Notes: a model not told the origin generated them from the sequence alone. DNA of 64,000 nt from Limnohabitans sp. T6-5 (GCF_003063315.1 NZ_NERV01000003.1:124001-188000); one strand, 5' to 3'; positions 16,842-26,554 are shown, counted from the first letter of the stretch. Numbers and translations: made by a program.

Positions 16842-17771
16842 TCAAGCGTTGAAGTTCAGCGCCAGCCCCGGCGTGGGCCAGTCGTCCACCGCGATCAAGC
16901 GCCCGGTGGCCGACAGCGTGATGTAGGCGGTGCGCTGGCCCGGGCCACCAAAGCAGATGTTGGTGGTGAAGGGGTCTGGCAGGGGCAGGTGCTGCACGGA
17001 CTTGCCATCGGGGCTGACGATGGAAATGCCGCCATGCATCAAAGTGGCGACGCAGATGTTGCCTTGGGCATCGACCGCCATTGAGTCAAAACGTTGGTAC
17101 TGCCCGCCGGGCGAGGCTGTCACCATGCGTGCGCCCTGGGGCGAAGGCCAGGGGTCTTTGCGCACCTGGCCAGGGGCGGTGATGTCGAAGGCCCAGACTC
17201 GGGCGCCTTCGGTCTCGGCGTAATACAAGGTTTGCCCGTCGGGCGAGAGGGCAATGCCGTTGGGCGTCATCACCGGTCGTGCCACGGCCTGCACCCCCGA
17301 GCCGTCGGGCTGGGCATAAAACACGCCGCCTCGGTCCATTTCGTGGGCGCGCACCTTGCCCAAATCGGTGAAGTAAAAGCCGCCATGCGCATCAAACACC
17401 AGGTCATTTGGGCCGCGCAAGCCGATGCCGTCCACCTCCTCATACAGGCGTTCGGCCTTGCCCGTGTTCAGGTTCACGCGCTCGATGCGCCCACCCGAGT
17501 AATCGTGCGCCTGGCCGATGGGGCGCAAGTAGTTGCCGGGGTCCCGCGTCCAGGCAAAGCCGCCGTTGTTGCAGACGTAGACCGCGCCATCGGGGCCGAT
17601 GGCCGCGCCGTTGGGGCCGCCGCCCAGCTCGGCCACCACCTGCACACGACCGTCTGCCGTGACGCGCGTCAAGGTGCCGCGTGCAATCTCGACCAGCAGC
17701 ACCGACCCATCGTCCAGCGCCACCGGTCCCTCGGGAAACTGCAAGCCCGTGGCGAGTTCTCGAATCTTCAT
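16842..17771 (-). CDS. SMP-30/gluconolactonase/LRE-family protein
   Basis: A 309-residue six-bladed beta-propeller, probably a cytosolic lactonase for sugar-acid lactones or a related hydrolase. The ATG at 17771 is preferred over in-frame starts further out because AAAGGCG lies at a proper distance and the family starts with IRELATGLQFPEGPVAL; the outer extension would run into a REP element. Family features are the metal-site Glu in FPEGPV, LRGPNDLVFDAHGGFYFTD, MTPNGIALSPDG with the Asn and Asp ligands, and FDSMAVDAQGNICVA. No neighbour indicates the substrate. Confidence 0.85.
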   Translation of the reverse strand: MKIRELATGLQFPEGPVALDDGSVLLVEIARGTLTRVTADGRVQVVAELGGGPNGAAIGPDGAVYVCNNGGFAWTRDPGNYLRPIGQAHDYSGGRIERVNLNTGKAERLYEEVDGIGLRGPNDLVFDAHGGFYFTDLGKVRAHEMDRGGVFYAQPDGSGVQAVARPVMTPNGIALSPDGQTLYYAETEGARVWAFDITAPGQVRKDPWPSPQGARMVTASPGGQYQRFDSMAVDAQGNICVATLMHGGISIVSPDGKSVQHLPLPDPFTTNICFGGPGQRTAYITLSATGRLIAVDDWPTPGLALNFNA

Positions 17772-17888
17772 GTCAGCGCCTTTGTGGGGTGAAACCACCA
17801 ATGTAATGCTGCTCACGCAAGCAACAAGCGGGGATTCCCTAGGAATTCGGCCAGATGAAGTCTGCAAGGTGACGTCAAAGCCGCTCTT

Positions 17889-17964
17889 GTAGGTCGATGG
17901 CTTCAGCCCCGACATTGCTGGCTTCGGCACAGGCCACATGTCGGGGTTGAAGCCACCGACCTAC
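17889..17964. repeat. GTAG-type REP pair
   Basis: A plus element (17889-17913: GTAGGTCG, apical GGCTTCAGCC, CCGAC) followed by a minus element (ending CCGACCTAC at 17964). It is upstream of the SMP-30 gene. A looser GTAGGAG-type hairpin follows at about 17979-18010, and a stretch near 17850-17872 resembles the inverted repeat seen at 24135. Confidence 0.75.
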
Positions 17965-18076
17965 AAATACACGTTTTTGTAGGAGTCGGCGCAGGTGGCG
18001 ATCAGCCGCTTCGGGAACACATGCCTTTCGCTTGCAAGGCAAGATCCCACAAAGTCCACCCACAGTGCGTACACGT

Positions 18077-21000
18077 TCACACCCCCAGCGTCATCAGACT
18101 GGCGTTGCCCCCCGCAGCGGCCGTGTTGGTGCTGATGCTGCGCTCGCTCACCAAGCGCGCCAGCGGCACGGCGTCGTCGCCCGGGCGCAGGGCCGTGAGT
18201 GTGACGATGGCCCCCGGGCGCTGCGCCAGCTGCGCTTGCCAATGCAAAGTGTTGGCCGCGTCCGCGTGCAGCAGTGCGGCGTCTTCCGACTGACTTTGCG
18301 CAGGGTCTTGTAGCGTCACCTGGCTTTGCACCGCAGCAGGCAGCTGCGCGTGTAGCGCCTGGCTTGACAGCGGCCACACGGCGTGGCTACACACTGCCAA
18401 CACGGCGGCCAGCTGGGTCAGGCGGTCGGCATCGGCGTCAGGCTGCTCACCCGTCAGGCACAGCACCCGCGCACGGGCTTGCACACGGTAGACGTTGCGC
18501 TCGCCGGTGGGGCCGCTCAGGGTGGCTTGCAGGCCTGCCGGGTTGGTCGCGGCAAACTGCGCACACGCATGGGCCAGAGGTAAACGGCCTTGCGCCACCG
18601 CCCAGTCGTGCAAAGCTTGAAGTGCAGGCGTAACTTGCGGCAGTGCCGCTGCGCCACTGGCTTGCACGCTGCGCAAAGCGGCATCGGGTGGGCATTGCGC
18701 CAGCAGGCGCAACAGGTAGAGCGGCCCACCCGCCTTGGGGCCGGTGCCCGACAGGCCATCACCACCAAAGGGCTGCACGCCCACTACCGCGCCCACCATG
18801 TTGCGGTTCACATAGACATTGCCCGCGTGGGTGCTGTCTATGACTTGCGCAATGGTTTCTTCAATGCGCGAATGCACACCGAGCGTGAGCGCATAGCCTG
18901 TGTCGTTGATGGCTTGCAGCAAGTTGCCCAGTTCACTGCGGGCGTAACGCACGATGTGCAGCACCGGCCCAAACACCTCGCGCTGCAGTTGGGCGATGCT
19001 GTTGATCTCGATCAGCGTGGGTTGCACATAGGTGCCTGCAGGCAAGGTGTTCAATCCGTTGGCGCTGATGCGGTGTACTTTGCAGCCGCGCTGCTGCATG
19101 GCGTTCACATGGTCTTCAATGCCAGCGCGTGCGCGGGCGTCGATCACTGGGCCCATGTCCACATTCAGTTGGGTGGGCGTGCCCAGGGTGATCTCGGCCA
19201 TCGCGCCTTGCAGCATCTCGATCAAGCGCTCGGCCACGTCGTCTTGAACACAGAGGACTCGCAGGGCCGAGCAGCGCTGGCCTGCGGCTTCAAAGGCCGA
19301 GGCCACGGCGTCGGTCACAACTTGTTCCAGCAGAGCCGATGAATCGACAACCATGCAGTTTTGGCCACCGGTTTCCGCGATCAGGGGCACAGGTTGGCCA
19401 TGTGCGTTCAGGCGCTCGGCCAGTGCCGCTTGCAGCACGCGGGCCGTGTCTATGGAGCCGGTGAACAGTACGCCTTGCACGCGCGCATCGCGCACCAGCT
19501 GCATGCCCACTTCGCGGCCCTGTCCTGGCAGCAACTGCACGGCCGCTGGCGGCACACCGGCTTGCCACAGCGTCTGCACGGCCAGTGCCGCTATGGCCGG
19601 GGTGGACTCGGCTGGCTTGGCCAAGACCGGGTTGCCTGCGGCCAGCGCGGCAGCCACTTGGCCCATGAAAATGGCCAGTGGAAAGTTCCAGGGGCTGATG
19701 CACACCACCGGGCCCAGCGGCGTATGCGTGCTGTTGTCAAAGTCGCGGTGCACCTGCGCTGCGTAATAACGCAAAAAGTCCACAGCCTCGCGCAGCTCGG
19801 CCACGGCATGCGACCAAGTCTTGCCCGCTTCGCGCACCAGCAAAGCCATCACGCGCGGGCCATCGGCTTGCAGCAAATCGGCTGCGCGCTCGAGCAAGGC
19901 AGCGCGTTGTTCTGGCGGAGTCTGACCCCAGACGGGGGCGGCATCGGTGGCTGCTTGCAAGGCCGCATGCACATCGCCTGTGCTGGCGTATTGCACGCTG
20001 CCCAGCACGTCGCGGTGGTCAGCGGGGTTGAGCAGGGTGCAGTGCTCGGCACCTGCGAAATCGCAGGCCAGCAGGGGCGTCACGGCAATGGGCTGCACCT
20101 GTGTTTGCATCTGCGCCGCCAGCTGGCGCAGGGTGGGCTCGTGCGCCAGATCGGGGCCGCTGGAGTTGCGCCGTGCCGCGCCATACAGTTGTGCAGGCAG
20201 TGCGATGTGGGGGTGCGGCTGACCGGGGCTGGCGTCTTCTTTCAAGGCGTCTTGCTCTGTCCGCTGAACCGGGTCTTGCACCAGCTCGCTGATGGAAACC
20301 TTCTCGTCGGCCATGCGGTTGACGAAGGAGCTGTTGGCGCCGTTTTCGAGCAGGCGGCGCACCAGATAGGCCAGCAGGGTTTCGTGCGTGCCCACGGGGG
20401 CGTAGATGCGGCAGGGCCGACCAAAAGCTGGCGAAGTGACCACCTGCCGGTACAGCGGCTCGCCCATGCCGTGCAGGCACTGGAACTCGTATTGGCCGGG
20501 CGCGTAATCGCCGCCGATGTCTTGCGCCAATTGCACAACGGCGGCCAGCGTGTGCGCGTTGTGTGTGGCAAATTGCGGGTACACCGCCTCAGGTGCCGCC
20601 AACAACTTGCGGGCGCAGGCCAGGTAGCACACATCGGTGTGGTGCTTGCGGGTGTAGACCGGGTAGTCGCTATGGCCGTCGAGCTGTGCGCGTTTGATTT
20701 CACTGTCCCAATAAGCACCTTTGACCAGGCGCACCATCAGGCGGTGGCCCGTGCGCCGTGCCAGATCCACCACGAAGTCGATCACGAAGGGGCAGCGTTT
20801 TTGGTAGGCCTGAATCACAAAGCCAATGCCATGCCAGCCCTGCAAGCTGGGCGCATGGCACAAGCCCTCGAGCACGTCCAGCGAGATGTCGAGCCGGTCC
20901 ACCTCTTCGGCGTCGATGTTCAGGCCGATGTCGTAATGCTTGGCCAACTCGGTGAGTTTCAACACACGGGGCAACAATTCATGAATCACCCGCTGGTGCT

Positions 21001-21832
21001 GCGCACGGCTGTAGCGCGGATGCAAGGCCGACAGCTTGATCGAGATGCCGGGGCCATTCACCACACCCTGACCGTTGGACGCATTGCCAATGGCGTGGAT
21101 CGCGTTTTCATACGCGTGCAGATAGCGCTGGGCGTCGATCTCGGTCAATGCGGCTTCGCCCAGCATGTCGTACGAGTAACGAAAGCCTTGTGCTTCCATC
21201 TCGCGGGCGTGCTGCAGGGCCTCATGGATCGTCTCGCCCGTCACAAACTGCTCGCCCAGCATCTGCATGGCCAGCTGCACACCTTTGCGAATCAGTGGCT
21301 CGCCGCTCTTGCCCACCAAGCGGGTGAGCGAGGTCAGCATGGCGCTTTCGCTGTGCGTGGCCACCAGCTTGCCCGTGAGCAGCAAGCCCCACGAAGCGGC
21401 GTTGACAAACAGCGAAGGGCTGCGGCCCACATGCTGGTGCCAGTCGCCCTGCCCGATCTTGTCGCGGATCAGCGCATCGCGCGTGGCCGCATCGGGAATG
21501 CGCAGCAGCGCTTCGGCCAGGCACATCAGTGCCACGCCTTCTTCGCTGGACAGCGCATATTCCTGCATCAGGCTCTGCACACGTCCTGTGCGACCGCCAA
21601 GTTGTGGGCCTTCGCGCATGCCCTGCACCAGCTCGCGGGCCAGCGCGTCGGTGCGCTCGGCCTGGACTTCGGTCATGCGGGCAGCGGCCAGCAGTGGCGC
21701 CAGCGCTTGCGCTTCAGGCAGCCGGGTGGCGCGTGCGACGGCTTCGCGCAGCACACTGCGCTCGGGCAGCGGGCCGCCGGGGGTGAAGTGGGCGCCTGTG
21801 GGCAATGTCATTGGAGTCAGCGTTGCGTTCAT
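18077..21832 (-). CDS. putA: Bifunctional proline dehydrogenase / L-glutamate gamma-semialdehyde dehydrogenase PutA
   Basis: A 1251-residue enzyme that oxidises proline to glutamate in two steps with channelled pyrroline-5-carboxylate, bound to the inner membrane face and feeding electrons to quinone. The FAD-dependent PRODH barrel covers about residues 140-480 (PGISIKLSALHPRYSRAQ, VRLVKGAYWDSEIKRAQ, YAPVGTHETLLAYLVRRLLE). The NAD-dependent aldehyde dehydrogenase covers about 590-1040, with GPVVCISPWNFPLAIFMGQ, the catalytic Glu in AETGGQN and Cys in GQRCSALR. A C-terminal extra domain completes it. It lacks the N-terminal ribbon-helix-helix of trifunctional PutA, so it should not be its own repressor. 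The divergent Lrp-type gene at 22020 is the likely regulator. Confidence 0.95.
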   Translation of the reverse strand: MNATLTPMTLPTGAHFTPGGPLPERSVLREAVARATRLPEAQALAPLLAAARMTEVQAERTDALARELVQGMREGPQLGGRTGRVQSLMQEYALSSEEGVALMCLAEALLRIPDAATRDALIRDKIGQGDWHQHVGRSPSLFVNAASWGLLLTGKLVATHSESAMLTSLTRLVGKSGEPLIRKGVQLAMQMLGEQFVTGETIHEALQHAREMEAQGFRYSYDMLGEAALTEIDAQRYLHAYENAIHAIGNASNGQGVVNGPGISIKLSALHPRYSRAQHQRVIHELLPRVLKLTELAKHYDIGLNIDAEEVDRLDISLDVLEGLCHAPSLQGWHGIGFVIQAYQKRCPFVIDFVVDLARRTGHRLMVRLVKGAYWDSEIKRAQLDGHSDYPVYTRKHHTDVCYLACARKLLAAPEAVYPQFATHNAHTLAAVVQLAQDIGGDYAPGQYEFQCLHGMGEPLYRQVVTSPAFGRPCRIYAPVGTHETLLAYLVRRLLENGANSSFVNRMADEKVSISELVQDPVQRTEQDALKEDASPGQPHPHIALPAQLYGAARRNSSGPDLAHEPTLRQLAAQMQTQVQPIAVTPLLACDFAGAEHCTLLNPADHRDVLGSVQYASTGDVHAALQAATDAAPVWGQTPPEQRAALLERAADLLQADGPRVMALLVREAGKTWSHAVAELREAVDFLRYYAAQVHRDFDNSTHTPLGPVVCISPWNFPLAIFMGQVAAALAAGNPVLAKPAESTPAIAALAVQTLWQAGVPPAAVQLLPGQGREVGMQLVRDARVQGVLFTGSIDTARVLQAALAERLNAHGQPVPLIAETGGQNCMVVDSSALLEQVVTDAVASAFEAAGQRCSALRVLCVQDDVAERLIEMLQGAMAEITLGTPTQLNVDMGPVIDARARAGIEDHVNAMQQRGCKVHRISANGLNTLPAGTYVQPTLIEINSIAQLQREVFGPVLHIVRYARSELGNLLQAINDTGYALTLGVHSRIEETIAQVIDSTHAGNVYVNRNMVGAVVGVQPFGGDGLSGTGPKAGGPLYLLRLLAQCPPDAALRSVQASGAAALPQVTPALQALHDWAVAQGRLPLAHACAQFAATNPAGLQATLSGPTGERNVYRVQARARVLCLTGEQPDADADRLTQLAAVLAVCSHAVWPLSSQALHAQLPAAVQSQVTLQDPAQSQSEDAALLHADAANTLHWQAQLAQRPGAIVTLTALRPGDDAVPLARLVSERSISTNTAAAGGNASLMTLGV

Positions 21833-21870
21833 GGATGCGTCCTTGTGGGCATTTTTGGGTGTGCAGTCAT

Positions 21871-21934
21871 GTCGGGGCTGAAGCCGCCGACCTACGGAGA
21901 CAAGTTCTTGTAGGTCGGTGGCTTCAGCCCCGAC
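21871..21934. repeat. GTAG-type REP pair in the putA/Lrp divergent region
   Basis: A minus element (21871-21895) and a plus element (21910-21934), both with apical stem GGCT/AGCC, face each other across 14 bp. They sit in the 187-bp spacer between the divergent putA and Lrp-type genes, where promoters and operators must also lie. Confidence 0.8.
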
Positions 21935-22019
21935 AAAGGCTTTTGAATGTCATGAATCGCTATCATCCGGATATGCGCATAAATGTTTCACTAAAATTTT
22001 AGAAATTAGCCGAATAAAA

Positions 22020-22499
22020 ATGCAGATGAGCCATTCAACCCCGGACATTGACCGCACCGATCGCCGCATCCTGGACCTGCTGCAACGCGACGGCCGCATC
22101 AGCAACTTGAAGCTCGCCGAAGGCGTGGCCCTGTCGCCCACGGCGGTGCTGGCGCGGGTGCAACGCCTCACGCGCGAAGGCTTCATCCTGGGTTACGAGG
22201 CGCGGCTGAACCCGCTCAAACTGGGCGCGGGGATGATGGTGTTTGTGGAAATCCTGCTCGACCGCACCAGCCCCAATGTGTTTGAGCAGTTCAAGGCGGC
22301 GGTGCAGGTGCGCCCCGAGATCATGGAGTGCCACATGGTTGCCGGGGGCTTTGACTACCTGCTCAAAACCCGCGCCGCCGACATGAACGCCTACCGCGAA
22401 TTTGCGGGCACCGTGCTGTGGCAACTGCCCGGCGTGCGCGAGACACGCACCTACGCGGTGATGGAAGAGGTCAAGAACACGACGGCGTTGGCCTTGTAA
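22020..22499 (+). CDS. Lrp/AsnC-family transcriptional regulator (likely proline-responsive)
   Basis: A 159-residue regulator. The start is taken at the ATG at 22020 (22026 is also possible) because the longer frame would read through the REP pair. The N-terminal winged helix covers about residues 10-65 (DRTDRRILDLLQRDGRISN, then LAEGVALSPTAVLARVQRL), and the ligand-binding RAM domain covers about 72-150 (VVQVRPEIM-like strand, MVAGGFDYLLKTRAADM). This is the layout of PutR/BkdR-type activators. Its divergent position next to putA suggests that it senses proline and switches on putA; that is inference from context. Confidence 0.88.
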   Translation: MQMSHSTPDIDRTDRRILDLLQRDGRISNLKLAEGVALSPTAVLARVQRLTREGFILGYEARLNPLKLGAGMMVFVEILLDRTSPNVFEQFKAAVQVRPEIMECHMVAGGFDYLLKTRAADMNAYREFAGTVLWQLPGVRETRTYAVMEEVKNTTALAL

Positions 22500-22608
22500 T
22501 GGGTTGCGTCGGATCTGTGCGTGTCAGGCTTGGGTGAGCGCATCGACAAATGCAAGTCCGCCGCATTCAGCAAGGCCAGCAATGTTTGGGTGGGCTTGCC
22601 CCGTGCCG

Positions 22609-23898
22609 TCACACGCAGAACAGGCGCAGCGCACGGGCGATTTCTGTCATGGCAGGTCGATGAGAAGGGGTGTTTGACAGACATGCACGAACCAAGGCGT
22701 CCCAATCAGATGCTTGGTTTGAATGCGCGCCCAACTCCTCGAGCAAACAGCCCATGGCCCGCACTTCCAGTGCCAGCAAGCTCTGGCGCAGTTCGGGCTG
22801 CTCCATCGGCAACCGCGTGGCCGCGCCAAAGTCGCCCAAACGGGCCTGACCGTGCACCGGGTCGATCAGGATGTTGTGGGCGTACAGGTCGCCATGCATC
22901 ACGCCGCGCTGGTGCAGGTGCGCCAGTGCATCGGCCACATCGCGGGCGATGCCCAGGGCCAATGCGGCTGAGAGCTTGAAGCCCGGTGGGTACACATCGC
23001 GGGTGCAGCTTTGCAGACTGGGCGGCCCCGCCAGATTGACGTGTGCGGCGGGAATCAGCGGCATCAGCAAACCCTGCGCCTGCGTGGGGTGGTCCGTGAG
23101 CCGTGCCACCGGGGTGGTCAGGGCCGGGTGCTGACCTGCGGCCAGGCAGCCGGCCAGCTCGTCTTCGGGCAGGCCATCACTGGTGACCGCCCCTTTGAAC
23201 AACTTGAGCGCCAAGGCGTGCGGCCAATCCGTGGCCAGCACTTGGTAAATGTGGCCCGAAGCCCCTTCGCCCAGCAATGGGCCGTGTGTCAGATCGGGCC
23301 AGGCGATGCTCGGCAAGTCGGACCCTGCGGGACAAACCCAGCCCATGTCATTGCCTGCCAAGGCGAGCCAGGACAGACGCGGCAGTTCGGTCAGCCAAGC
23401 AGGCACCTCGGTCAGGCGGTTGGCCGACAGGCGCAGCAGCTCCAGTTTTTGAGCAGCTTGCAGACTGTCCGGCAATTGCGTGAGTTGATTGCCCGCCAGC
23501 ATCAGCTTTTGCAAAGCCGGTCGCTGGCCCAGTTCAGTGGGCAAATCACTCAGCGCGTTGTCGGTCAGGATCAGCCAGCGCAAGGCAGGCGGCAGCGCGG
23601 CGGGCGGCACATGCGCAATGCGGTTGGCCTTGAAGCCGACCACCTGCAAACTGGGGCAATCGCCCAGCACTTCGGGCAGCACCTCAAAGTCGTTGTCCGA
23701 GGCAAAAAACACCTGCAACTTGTGCAGTTGGCTCAGTTGGTGCGGCAAATCGCGCAGCCGATTGCCCGTGAGGTTGAGCACCTCCAGCGTGTCGGCCAGG
23801 TCAAAAATTTCACCCGGCAATTCGGTCAAGCCACAAGCCAGGTCCAGGCGGCGCGTGCCCGCCAGCGCGCCGCTGCGCAGTTGTTCAAGGGTGTGCAT
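22609..23898 (-). CDS. Leucine-rich-repeat protein kinase
   Basis: A 429-residue cytosolic fusion. Residues about 14-205 form a run of LRRs (pattern LxxLxLxxNxLxxLP, for example LEVLNLTGNRLRDLPHQL). Residues about 225-429 form a eukaryotic-like kinase: glycine loop GEGASGHIYQV, the Lys in ALALKLF, the catalytic loop HGDLYAHNIL (HGD in place of HRD) and GDFGAA. The residues needed for ATP and Mg binding are present, so activity is plausible. There is no signal peptide or membrane helix, and no phosphatase or obvious substrate gene is adjacent. It overlaps nothing and stands alone between the Lrp-type gene and a REP-filled spacer. Confidence 0.88.
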   Translation of the reverse strand: MHTLEQLRSGALAGTRRLDLACGLTELPGEIFDLADTLEVLNLTGNRLRDLPHQLSQLHKLQVFFASDNDFEVLPEVLGDCPSLQVVGFKANRIAHVPPAALPPALRWLILTDNALSDLPTELGQRPALQKLMLAGNQLTQLPDSLQAAQKLELLRLSANRLTEVPAWLTELPRLSWLALAGNDMGWVCPAGSDLPSIAWPDLTHGPLLGEGASGHIYQVLATDWPHALALKLFKGAVTSDGLPEDELAGCLAAGQHPALTTPVARLTDHPTQAQGLLMPLIPAAHVNLAGPPSLQSCTRDVYPPGFKLSAALALGIARDVADALAHLHQRGVMHGDLYAHNILIDPVHGQARLGDFGAATRLPMEQPELRQSLLALEVRAMGCLLEELGAHSNQASDWDALVRACLSNTPSHRPAMTEIARALRLFCV

Positions 23899-23984
23899 GC
23901 CGGAAATTGTGTTCAGGGTGTGTCGTCACAAGGGGCTTGATTGTGACGTGTGAGCGCTTCGCGCTTTGGCGGGGTGCAAGCCAA

Positions 23985-24083
23985 GTCGGACGCTTCGAGT
24001 ACCGACCCACGGGGAGGCGGTGTACCGGCACGGTCATGGGATGCCATCGATGCTTTTGTAGGTCGGTGGTCGCAGACCCCGAC
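23985..24083. repeat. GTAG-type REP pair, one member degenerate
   Basis: A degenerate minus element (23985-24010; ends ACCCAC in place of ACCTAC) and a good plus element (24058-24083; apical GGTC, loop GCA, GACC). They are part of the 443-bp gene-free spacer between the LRR kinase and hutG. Confidence 0.7.
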
Positions 24084-24134
24084 ACATGCTTGCTCACCGT
24101 CACTACCTGCAACAGGGCTGGCACTGAACCACTA

Positions 24135-24302
24135 TTGATCCGGCCCGATGAAGTTTGCAAGAACGCTTTTTTGTAGGAGCGGCGCCCTCGCCGCGATTGA
24201 GCCTCGCAGACCACCACCCATCGCCCCGAGGGCAGGGCTCCCACACTGATCGTTGTGCCCAAGAAAAGCCGTTGACTTCAAACTTCACAGGGCCGGATCA
24301 AT
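24135..24302. repeat. Inverted repeat enclosing a second (GTAGGAGC) REP family pair
   Basis: An outer inverted repeat of about 22 bp runs from 24135-24156 (TTGATCCGGCCCGATGAAGT) to 24280-24302, nearly complementary. Inside, 24173-24196 starts GTAGGAGCGGC and folds with GCCGC. Then 24221-24244 is the opposite-facing relative, with apical GCCC/GGGC and ending GGGCTCCCAC. The GTAGGAGC head differs from the GTAGGTCGG family used elsewhere in the window. This could be a small non-autonomous mobile unit. Nothing else was seen in the spacer apart from the single REP at 24306. Confidence 0.55.
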
Positions 24303-24305
24303 AAC

Positions 24306-24331
24306 GTCGGACTCTTCGAGTGCCGACCTAC
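24306..24331 (-). repeat. Single GTAG-type REP next to hutG 3' end
   Basis: A minus-oriented element (GTCGG, ACTC, loop TTC, GAGT, G, CCGAC, CTAC) that ends 11 bp before the hutG stop codon. It could act as the transcript end of the hut block. Confidence 0.7.
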
Positions 24332-24341
24332 GGGGAAGTGG

Positions 24342-25163
24342 TCACGGGTAGGTGGTTTCCACAAACGCCAGCACCGCCTCCAGCATGCGCCGCACATGGG
24401 GCTGCACACCCGCGGCCACCTCGGGCAAATAGTCAAACGGCCAGATTTCCTGCATGTAGCTGCACTGCGTCATCTCTAGCTGCACCGCGTGGATGCCTTG
24501 CGCCGGGTTGCCGTATTGACGGGTGATGTGCCCGCCCTTGAAGCGGCCATTGAGCACGGCGGTGTAGCCCGGAGCCGCCTGTCCAATGGCCAGCAATTGC
24601 TCGGCCAGCACAGGGTTGCAACTGGCACCGTTGGCGGTGCCCAGGTTCAGGTCGGGCAAGCGGCCTTCAAAAAAACGCGGCAGCACCGAGCGGATGGAGT
24701 GCGCGTCCCATAAGGCGGCCACGCCGTGCTGGGCCTTGATGCGGGCCAGTTCTTGCGCCAGTTGCGCGTGGTAAGGCTGCCAGATGGCCTCACGGCGCTC
24801 GGCAATTTCGGACTCGTCCGGCACATCGGCCGGGTCACGGTACAGCGGCTGATCATCGAACAAGTCCACCGGGCACAAGCCCGTCACGCTTTGCCCGGGG
24901 TACAGGCTGGCCCCGTCCGGCGGGCGGTTCAAGTCGATGACAAAGCGCGAATGCGTGGCCACCAGCAAAGAGGCACCCAACTCATCAGCGAAGTCGTACA
25001 GGCGCTCCAGATGCCAGTCGGTGTCGGGCACGCGCCGGGCTTCGTCGGTGAGGCGTGCAGCCAGTGCGGGCGGCACATGCGTGCCCACATGCGGCATGGA
25101 AATCAGCAACGGGCGTGTGCCTTGGCGAAAACGAAAAGCAGGTTCGGTGGTTTGAAAAGTCAT
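24342..25163 (-). CDS. hutG: N-formylglutamate deformylase HutG
   Basis: A 273-residue enzyme for the last step of the five-step route: N-formylglutamate plus water gives glutamate and formate. The start at 25163 is chosen because it overlaps the hutF stop by 4 bp (ATGA), and the longer frame has no family similarity. Motifs of the N-formylglutamate amidohydrolase family are LISMPHVGTHVPP, the metal-site stretch RFVIDLNRPPDG, ALWDAHSIRS and VLNGRFKGGHITRQYG. It is the last gene of the minus-strand hut block. Confidence 0.93.
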   Translation of the reverse strand: MTFQTTEPAFRFRQGTRPLLISMPHVGTHVPPALAARLTDEARRVPDTDWHLERLYDFADELGASLLVATHSRFVIDLNRPPDGASLYPGQSVTGLCPVDLFDDQPLYRDPADVPDESEIAERREAIWQPYHAQLAQELARIKAQHGVAALWDAHSIRSVLPRFFEGRLPDLNLGTANGASCNPVLAEQLLAIGQAAPGYTAVLNGRFKGGHITRQYGNPAQGIHAVQLEMTQCSYMQEIWPFDYLPEVAAGVQPHVRRMLEAVLAFVETTYP

Positions 25164-26554
25164 GGCGTCTTCTCCAGCAATTGTTGGCGTGCGGTCACCA
25201 GGCCGCTCAGGGCCGTGTCGTGCAAAGCATGTCGACCCGATTGCACCTGCACCCGGCCGGCCACCCACACCTGCTGCAAGGCCGATTGGCGGTGGCTGGC
25301 AAACACATGGGCCGACAGCATGGCCTCGGGCGTAGGCAGGTCGCGCAGCAGTGGGTGCTGTGCATCCAGCACCGCCATGTCGGCCTGCTGGCCCACAGCC
25401 AAACCGGCCACCGGGCGTGCACTGGCTTGAGCGCCGCCGGCCACCGCTTGCAAGGTCATGGATGTGGCCACCGAGGGCTGCGCTGCGCTGGCCAGCACAT
25501 TGCGTTGGCGCGTGGCCAAACGTTGGCTGTATTCGAGTTGCATCAACTCTTCAGCAGCGTTGACACAAGCGTGGCTGTCCGAGCCCACGCCCCAGCGCCC
25601 ACCGGCTTGCAGCCAAGTGGGGGCATCAAAAATGCCATCGCCCAGGTTCGCTTCGGTGCTGGGGCACAGGCCCGCCACAGCGCCCGTGCGGGCGGCGCGG
25701 GTGCTTTCCTCGGGGCTCATGTGGGTGGCGTGCACCAAGCACCAACGCGCATCGACCGGGGCGTGCTCAAGCAGCCACTGCACCGGGCGCTGCCCACTCC
25801 AAGCCAGGCAGGCATCGACCTCGGCGGTCTGCTCGGCAATGTGGATGTGCACCGGGGCCGTGGCATCCAGTGCGTGCAAGCCGGCCAGCGCTTCACGCAA
25901 GCTGTCGGGGGGCACGGCGCGCAAGGAATGGGGCGCCAAGCCCAGGCGTGCACCTTGCAACTCGCACAGCGGTTGGAGCTTTTGCAACAAGGCCAGCATG
26001 TTGTCGGTGGAGCGGATGAAGCGGCGCTGGCCAACGCTGGGCGGTGTGCCGCCAAAGCCACTGGTCTGGTACAGCACGGGCAACAAGGTCAGGCCCATGC
26101 CTGTGCGGGCAGCCGCTCGCAGCAGGCACATCGACAAAGCGGCATCGTCGGCGTAGGGGCGGCCCTCTGGGTCGTGGTGCACGTAATGGAATTCGCACAC
26201 GCTGGTGTAACCGGCCTCCAGCATCTCCACATACAAACCTGTGGCGATGGCCTCCAGTTGTTCGGGCGTGATGGCCGCTGCAAAGCCGTACATCAGGCTG
26301 CGCCAGCTCCAGAAGCTGTCTTGCGCGGCACCCCTGTATTCGGTGAGGCCGCCAAACGCCCTTTGAAACGCATGCGAATGCAAATTGGGCATGCCGGGCA
26401 CGACGGGGCCACTGGCGCGTGCGGTGCCTTCAGGGCAAGTGACCTGCGCTTTCACACCCGTGATCACGCCTTGGTCGCTCCAAGACAAGAGCACATCATG
26501 CGCCCAACCCGTGGGCAACAAGGCGTGTTCGGCAAACAGGCTGTGGTCGTTCAT
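25160..26554 (-). CDS. hutF: Formimidoylglutamate deiminase HutF
   Basis: A 464-residue amidohydrolase-superfamily enzyme that converts N-formimidoyl-glutamate to N-formylglutamate and ammonia. The ATG at 26554 is chosen: it overlaps the hutI stop by 4 bp and gives [14 protein letters not shown], while the longer in-frame extension is a shadow of hutI. Metal ligands are visible in [25 protein letters not shown], the later HATHMSPEE and SDSHACVN. HutF followed by HutG shows that formamide is not the product, unlike the four-step pathway. Confidence 0.93.
   Translation of the reverse strand: MNDHSLFAEHALLPTGWAHDVLLSWSDQGVITGVKAQVTCPEGTARASGPVVPGMPNLHSHAFQRAFGGLTEYRGAAQDSFWSWRSLMYGFAAAITPEQLEAIATGLYVEMLEAGYTSVCEFHYVHHDPEGRPYADDAALSMCLLRAAARTGMGLTLLPVLYQTSGFGGTPPSVGQRRFIRSTDNMLALLQKLQPLCELQGARLGLAPHSLRAVPPDSLREALAGLHALDATAPVHIHIAEQTAEVDACLAWSGQRPVQWLLEHAPVDARWCLVHATHMSPEESTRAARTGAVAGLCPSTEANLGDGIFDAPTWLQAGGRWGVGSDSHACVNAAEELMQLEYSQRLATRQRNVLASAAQPSVATSMTLQAVAGGAQASARPVAGLAVGQQADMAVLDAQHPLLRDLPTPEAMLSAHVFASHRQSALQQVWVAGRVQVQSGRHALHDTALSGLVTARQQLLEKTP

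Noticed and set aside
19361..21913. An 850-codon plus-strand frame opposite putA
   Set aside because: Antisense shadow of a high-GC gene; the His/Gln/Arg-rich translation is typical of such shadows.
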